Shown in pieces: positions 32,644 to 34,677 of a DNA stretch of 34,677 nt (position 1 is the stretch's first letter; every line of letters begins with the position of its first letter). The DNA is taken from NCBI GenBank assembly GCA_019694465.1, contig JAIBBV010000043.1, positions 1-34,677 on the forward strand, read 5' to 3'. The notes under the pieces are model-generated. The model did not search any database and was not told the origin of the DNA. It was given only the letters and a program-made list of their open reading frames with translations. This DNA comes from Oligoflexia bacterium. Lineage in GTDB: Bacteria; Bdellovibrionota_C; UBA2361; JAFLCA01. Made by a program: the position numbers and the translations under genes.

Positions 32644-33336
32644 CTACTTGTCACACCGCTCATCACTTTCAATCCGCCCGTCACGCAGACGTACTATTCT
32701 TCGCGCGTATTCCATCACCCGCGCATCATGTGTTGAAAAAATAAAAGTGACACCATGATCCTGATTCATATGACGCATTAGATCCAGTAGGTTCACAGCC
32801 GTGGCCGAATCAAGATTAGCGGTCGGCTCATCTGCCAGTATTAGCTCAGGCTCAGTGACTACAGCTCGCGCAACTGCCACACGTTGCTGCTGGCCACCCG
32901 AAAGCTCTGATGGCCGACGTTGCTCAAGCCCCGCCAGACCAACTTGCGCCAAGATGTCCAGGGACTTAGCGCGTCGTTCCCGATTTGCCATTCCCTGCAA
33001 CTCCAAGACGAACTCCACGTTCTCCTGGGCACTAAGAACAGGGATTAGATTGTAGGATTGAAAGATAAAGCCCATTTTCTTAAGTCGCAGTTCAGCCAAA
33101 TCTCCCCGGCCAAGTTGATCGATTCTAATTCCGCCGACACTTATACTTCCTGAGCTGGCTTGATCTAATCCACCGATTAGATTTAAGAGAGTGGTCTTGC
33201 CTGAGCCGGATGGACCAACCAAGGCTGTAAATTCTCCACGCTCAACTGTAAGCGAGAGATCATCAAGCGCTCGCACTTGCAGAGCGCCCTGTCCGAATAA
33301 CTTAGATACATGCGAGCAAACTACTAAATCTGTCAT
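32644..33336 (-). CDS. ABC transporter ATPase, LolD/MacB type
   Basis: This 230-aa ATPase has Walker [10 protein letters not shown] (41-49), the Q-loop [18 protein letters not shown] in part, signature LSGGQQQR, Walker [13 protein letters not shown] and the H-loop FSTHD. The pattern is that of the LolD/FtsE/MacB group, which works with FtsX-type permeases in mechanotransmission rather than classic transport. The start codon overlaps the permease stop by 1 nt (TAATG). Lipoprotein release or another envelope process is likely. Confidence 0.92.
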   Translation of the reverse strand: MTDLVVCSHVSKLFGQGALQVRALDDLSLTVERGEFTALVGPSGSGKTTLLNLIGGLDQASSGSISVGGIRIDQLGRGDLAELRLKKMGFIFQSYNLIPVLSAQENVEFVLELQGMANRERRAKSLDILAQVGLAGLEQRRPSELSGGQQQRVAVARAVVTEPELILADEPTANLDSATAVNLLDLMRHMNQDHGVTFIFSTHDARVMEYARRIVRLRDGRIESDERCDK

Positions 33337-34625
33337 TAGACACTCCGAAAGGCTTGTGCTGGCTGTAGGCTCGACGCTCGCATAGCTGGCAACATACTGC
33401 TAAGAAGCCCCATTAGGAGCACAAGGGCATTAACAAGCAACAGATCATCTGTTCGAAGAAACGGATAAATCTGACTTCTGATACCAACGAACTGTGTTCC
33501 CTTAGCGAATGCTGCCAAATCAATTCCACCTGAAAGTAAGTGCACGGTCAGCAAACTCATGGCTGTGCCGACAAGCGCCCCCAGTGCCAAAAGCAGCACT
33601 GATTCAATTAACACTTGCCAACGCAAAAGTTCTGGGCGCATACCGATTGACTGAACCAGGCCGAATTCTCGTATTCGCTCAATCACGCCCATGTATAGTG
33701 TATTTACCAAACCGAAGCAGACAACCGTTATCACTATAAAAAACCACAGGTACAAAAAGCCCCCTTGCACCTTTACTAATGCCCTAAGCATTGGCTCGAT
33801 TGTATACCAGGGGCGTATATCGAGTTCTGGAAGTCGACTGCGCAAGGAGTCAACGAAGGCGTCAACTTTATCTCGATTTTTTGGAGTCAACAAAGCTATC
33901 TCAGAGACCCGCGTTCCCAGTCCTAGCAAAGCTTGGGCAGTAGCCAATCCGGTGAAGACGAAGCTGCGCTCGGTTGCCTCCAGTTCGGCTCTAAATATCC
34001 CAACTATTCTAAATCCGCGCTGAGCCACCTGCTGACTAAAGCCGCTATCCTTCGCGGCCTGCCCCGCAACAACGATGCGCTTTCCTAGCCCGGTCTTTAG
34101 AAGTTCTGCCAACTTCGCCCCAATTATTAATCCCTGATCCGCTCTGCTATCCAACGGCCTGCCGTCGAAATTTGCTTCCATTATAAACGACAATCCTCGC
34201 TCTTGCTGAGGATCAATTCCCATTAGCGTGACACCGGTTGACTCCCGCTCGCTGCTCGCTACTACCGGCACGCGCACTCGTGGGGCCCAGGCCTTGATCT
34301 CCTGCACGTCGCTACCGAGCAGTGTTGTAGCTAATGGAGGTTCGAAACTGTAGTCCACTGACGGGTCGTCAAGATAACGCGGCGCATGCACCTGAGCGTG
34401 ACCCAAAAAATTTCGAATTCCATCTTCGACCATTTGATTAGACACGCCTCTTGCCAACGCCGCTAGCGATACAGCACTCCAGATTCCTAAACTAATGGCG
34501 CTTAGAGTCACGAGCGATCTGCGCCGATAACGCAAAACATTGCGCCAGGCCAGCACTAACAACACGCGTAGACGAGCGACAAAGACTTGGAGCCAGCTAC
34601 CGTTAGCGCCCAGATCAGACTGCAT
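33336..34625 (-). CDS. FtsX-family ABC permease (LolC/E-MacB type)
   Basis: This 429-aa protein has one membrane segment near residue 40, a large periplasmic domain (about 60-285) and three C-terminal segments (about 290-420). The FtsX part has TLYMGVIERIREFGLVQSIGMRP, the usual coupling-helix sequence (in part). The start is ATG at 34625 with GGAGG 6 nt upstream. It overlaps by 11 nt the end of a second permease upstream and by 1 nt the ATPase downstream. Two permeases and one ATPase form a LolCDE-like set. Confidence 0.92.
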   Translation of the reverse strand: MQSDLGANGSWLQVFVARLRVLLVLAWRNVLRYRRRSLVTLSAISLGIWSAVSLAALARGVSNQMVEDGIRNFLGHAQVHAPRYLDDPSVDYSFEPPLATTLLGSDVQEIKAWAPRVRVPVVASSERESTGVTLMGIDPQQERGLSFIMEANFDGRPLDSRADQGLIIGAKLAELLKTGLGKRIVVAGQAAKDSGFSQQVAQRGFRIVGIFRAELEATERSFVFTGLATAQALLGLGTRVSEIALLTPKNRDKVDAFVDSLRSRLPELDIRPWYTIEPMLRALVKVQGGFLYLWFFIVITVVCFGLVNTLYMGVIERIREFGLVQSIGMRPELLRWQVLIESVLLLALGALVGTAMSLLTVHLLSGGIDLAAFAKGTQFVGIRSQIYPFLRTDDLLLVNALVLLMGLLSSMLPAMRASSLQPAQAFRSV

Positions 34626-34677
34626 GCAGCGCCTCCAAGGTAGATAAACGTTGGATGCGCCAGGCTGGGTAAATGAT
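34615..34677 (-). CDS. C-terminal end of a second FtsX-family permease
   Basis: The minus strand from 34677 reads in one open frame through YPAWRIQRLSTLEALHAV to a TGA at 34617-34615. YPAWRxxRLxxxEAL is the typical C-terminus of FtsX/MacB-type permeases. Only 20 codons are visible, and the gene starts beyond the right edge. It overlaps the next permease by 11 nt. The other two frames do not give sensible protein. Confidence 0.75.
   Translation of the reverse strand: MIYPAWRIQRLSTLEALHAV

Noticed and set aside
1..34677. tRNA, rRNA, CRISPR array, prophage or integron
   Set aside because: No cloverleaf, regular spaced repeats, integrase, transposase or phage structural gene could be found by reading both strands.

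Overview
The window comes from a motile Gram-negative (diderm) bacterium. It carries a flagellar stator and switch operon, prolipoprotein processing (Lgt), a TonB-dependent receptor, an outer-membrane beta-barrel, a heptose isomerase and several exported proteins. Menaquinone is probably made by the futalosine route, since mqnE is present. Base composition is near 50% G+C. The gene order motA - motB - fliL - fliM, the single-chain glycyl-tRNA synthetase and the long Lgt insertion suggest a lineage of the old Deltaproteobacteria type (Bdellovibrionota or a similar uncultivated group). I cannot place it more precisely from this sequence.

Layout. 1-3054 (minus strand): motA, a MotB-like gene lacking the channel Asp, motB, fliL and the start of fliM, behind a good sigma-54 type promoter at 3090-3105. 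3250-4624 (plus): lgt and a MazG-like pyrophosphohydrolase, closed by a clear terminator. 4903-6250: an exported unknown protein and a convergent DCC/DUF393 thiol protein. 6507-11118 (plus): a tight run of an exported TPR protein, mqnE, glycyl-tRNA synthetase and an exported seven-repeat FG-GAP protein. 11224-17067 is accessory in character: two EamA transporters (the second G+C-rich, with its own operator-like palindromes) interleaved with three minus-strand genes that I do not recognise.

17373-21877 (plus) is the most interesting module. It holds a hybrid histidine kinase with a CHASE8-like periplasmic domain, a YfiR-family periplasmic protein and a TonB-dependent receptor, behind a structured leader. 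In known YfiBNR systems YfiR controls a CHASE8-GGDEF enzyme; here the output is a kinase with a receiver. 21980-25181: an orphan branched-chain-type binding protein, a divergent membrane protein, and a HemJ/CopD-like protein plus SppA pair. 25325-27551: a FliK-like protein and gmhA. 27867-31168: an exported von Willebrand A protein with a C-terminal FHA-like domain, and an exported Cys-containing protein. 31347-34677 (minus): two overlapping FtsX-type permeases (the first only a C-terminal tail), a LolD-like ATPase and a beta-barrel protein.

Other structure: a 74-bp direct repeat (68/74 identical) just 3' of two unrelated plus-strand genes (12091-12164 and 29620-29693), three tandem stem-loops after gmhA, and several strong inverted repeats between genes. 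I saw no tRNA, rRNA, CRISPR array, transposase or integrase.
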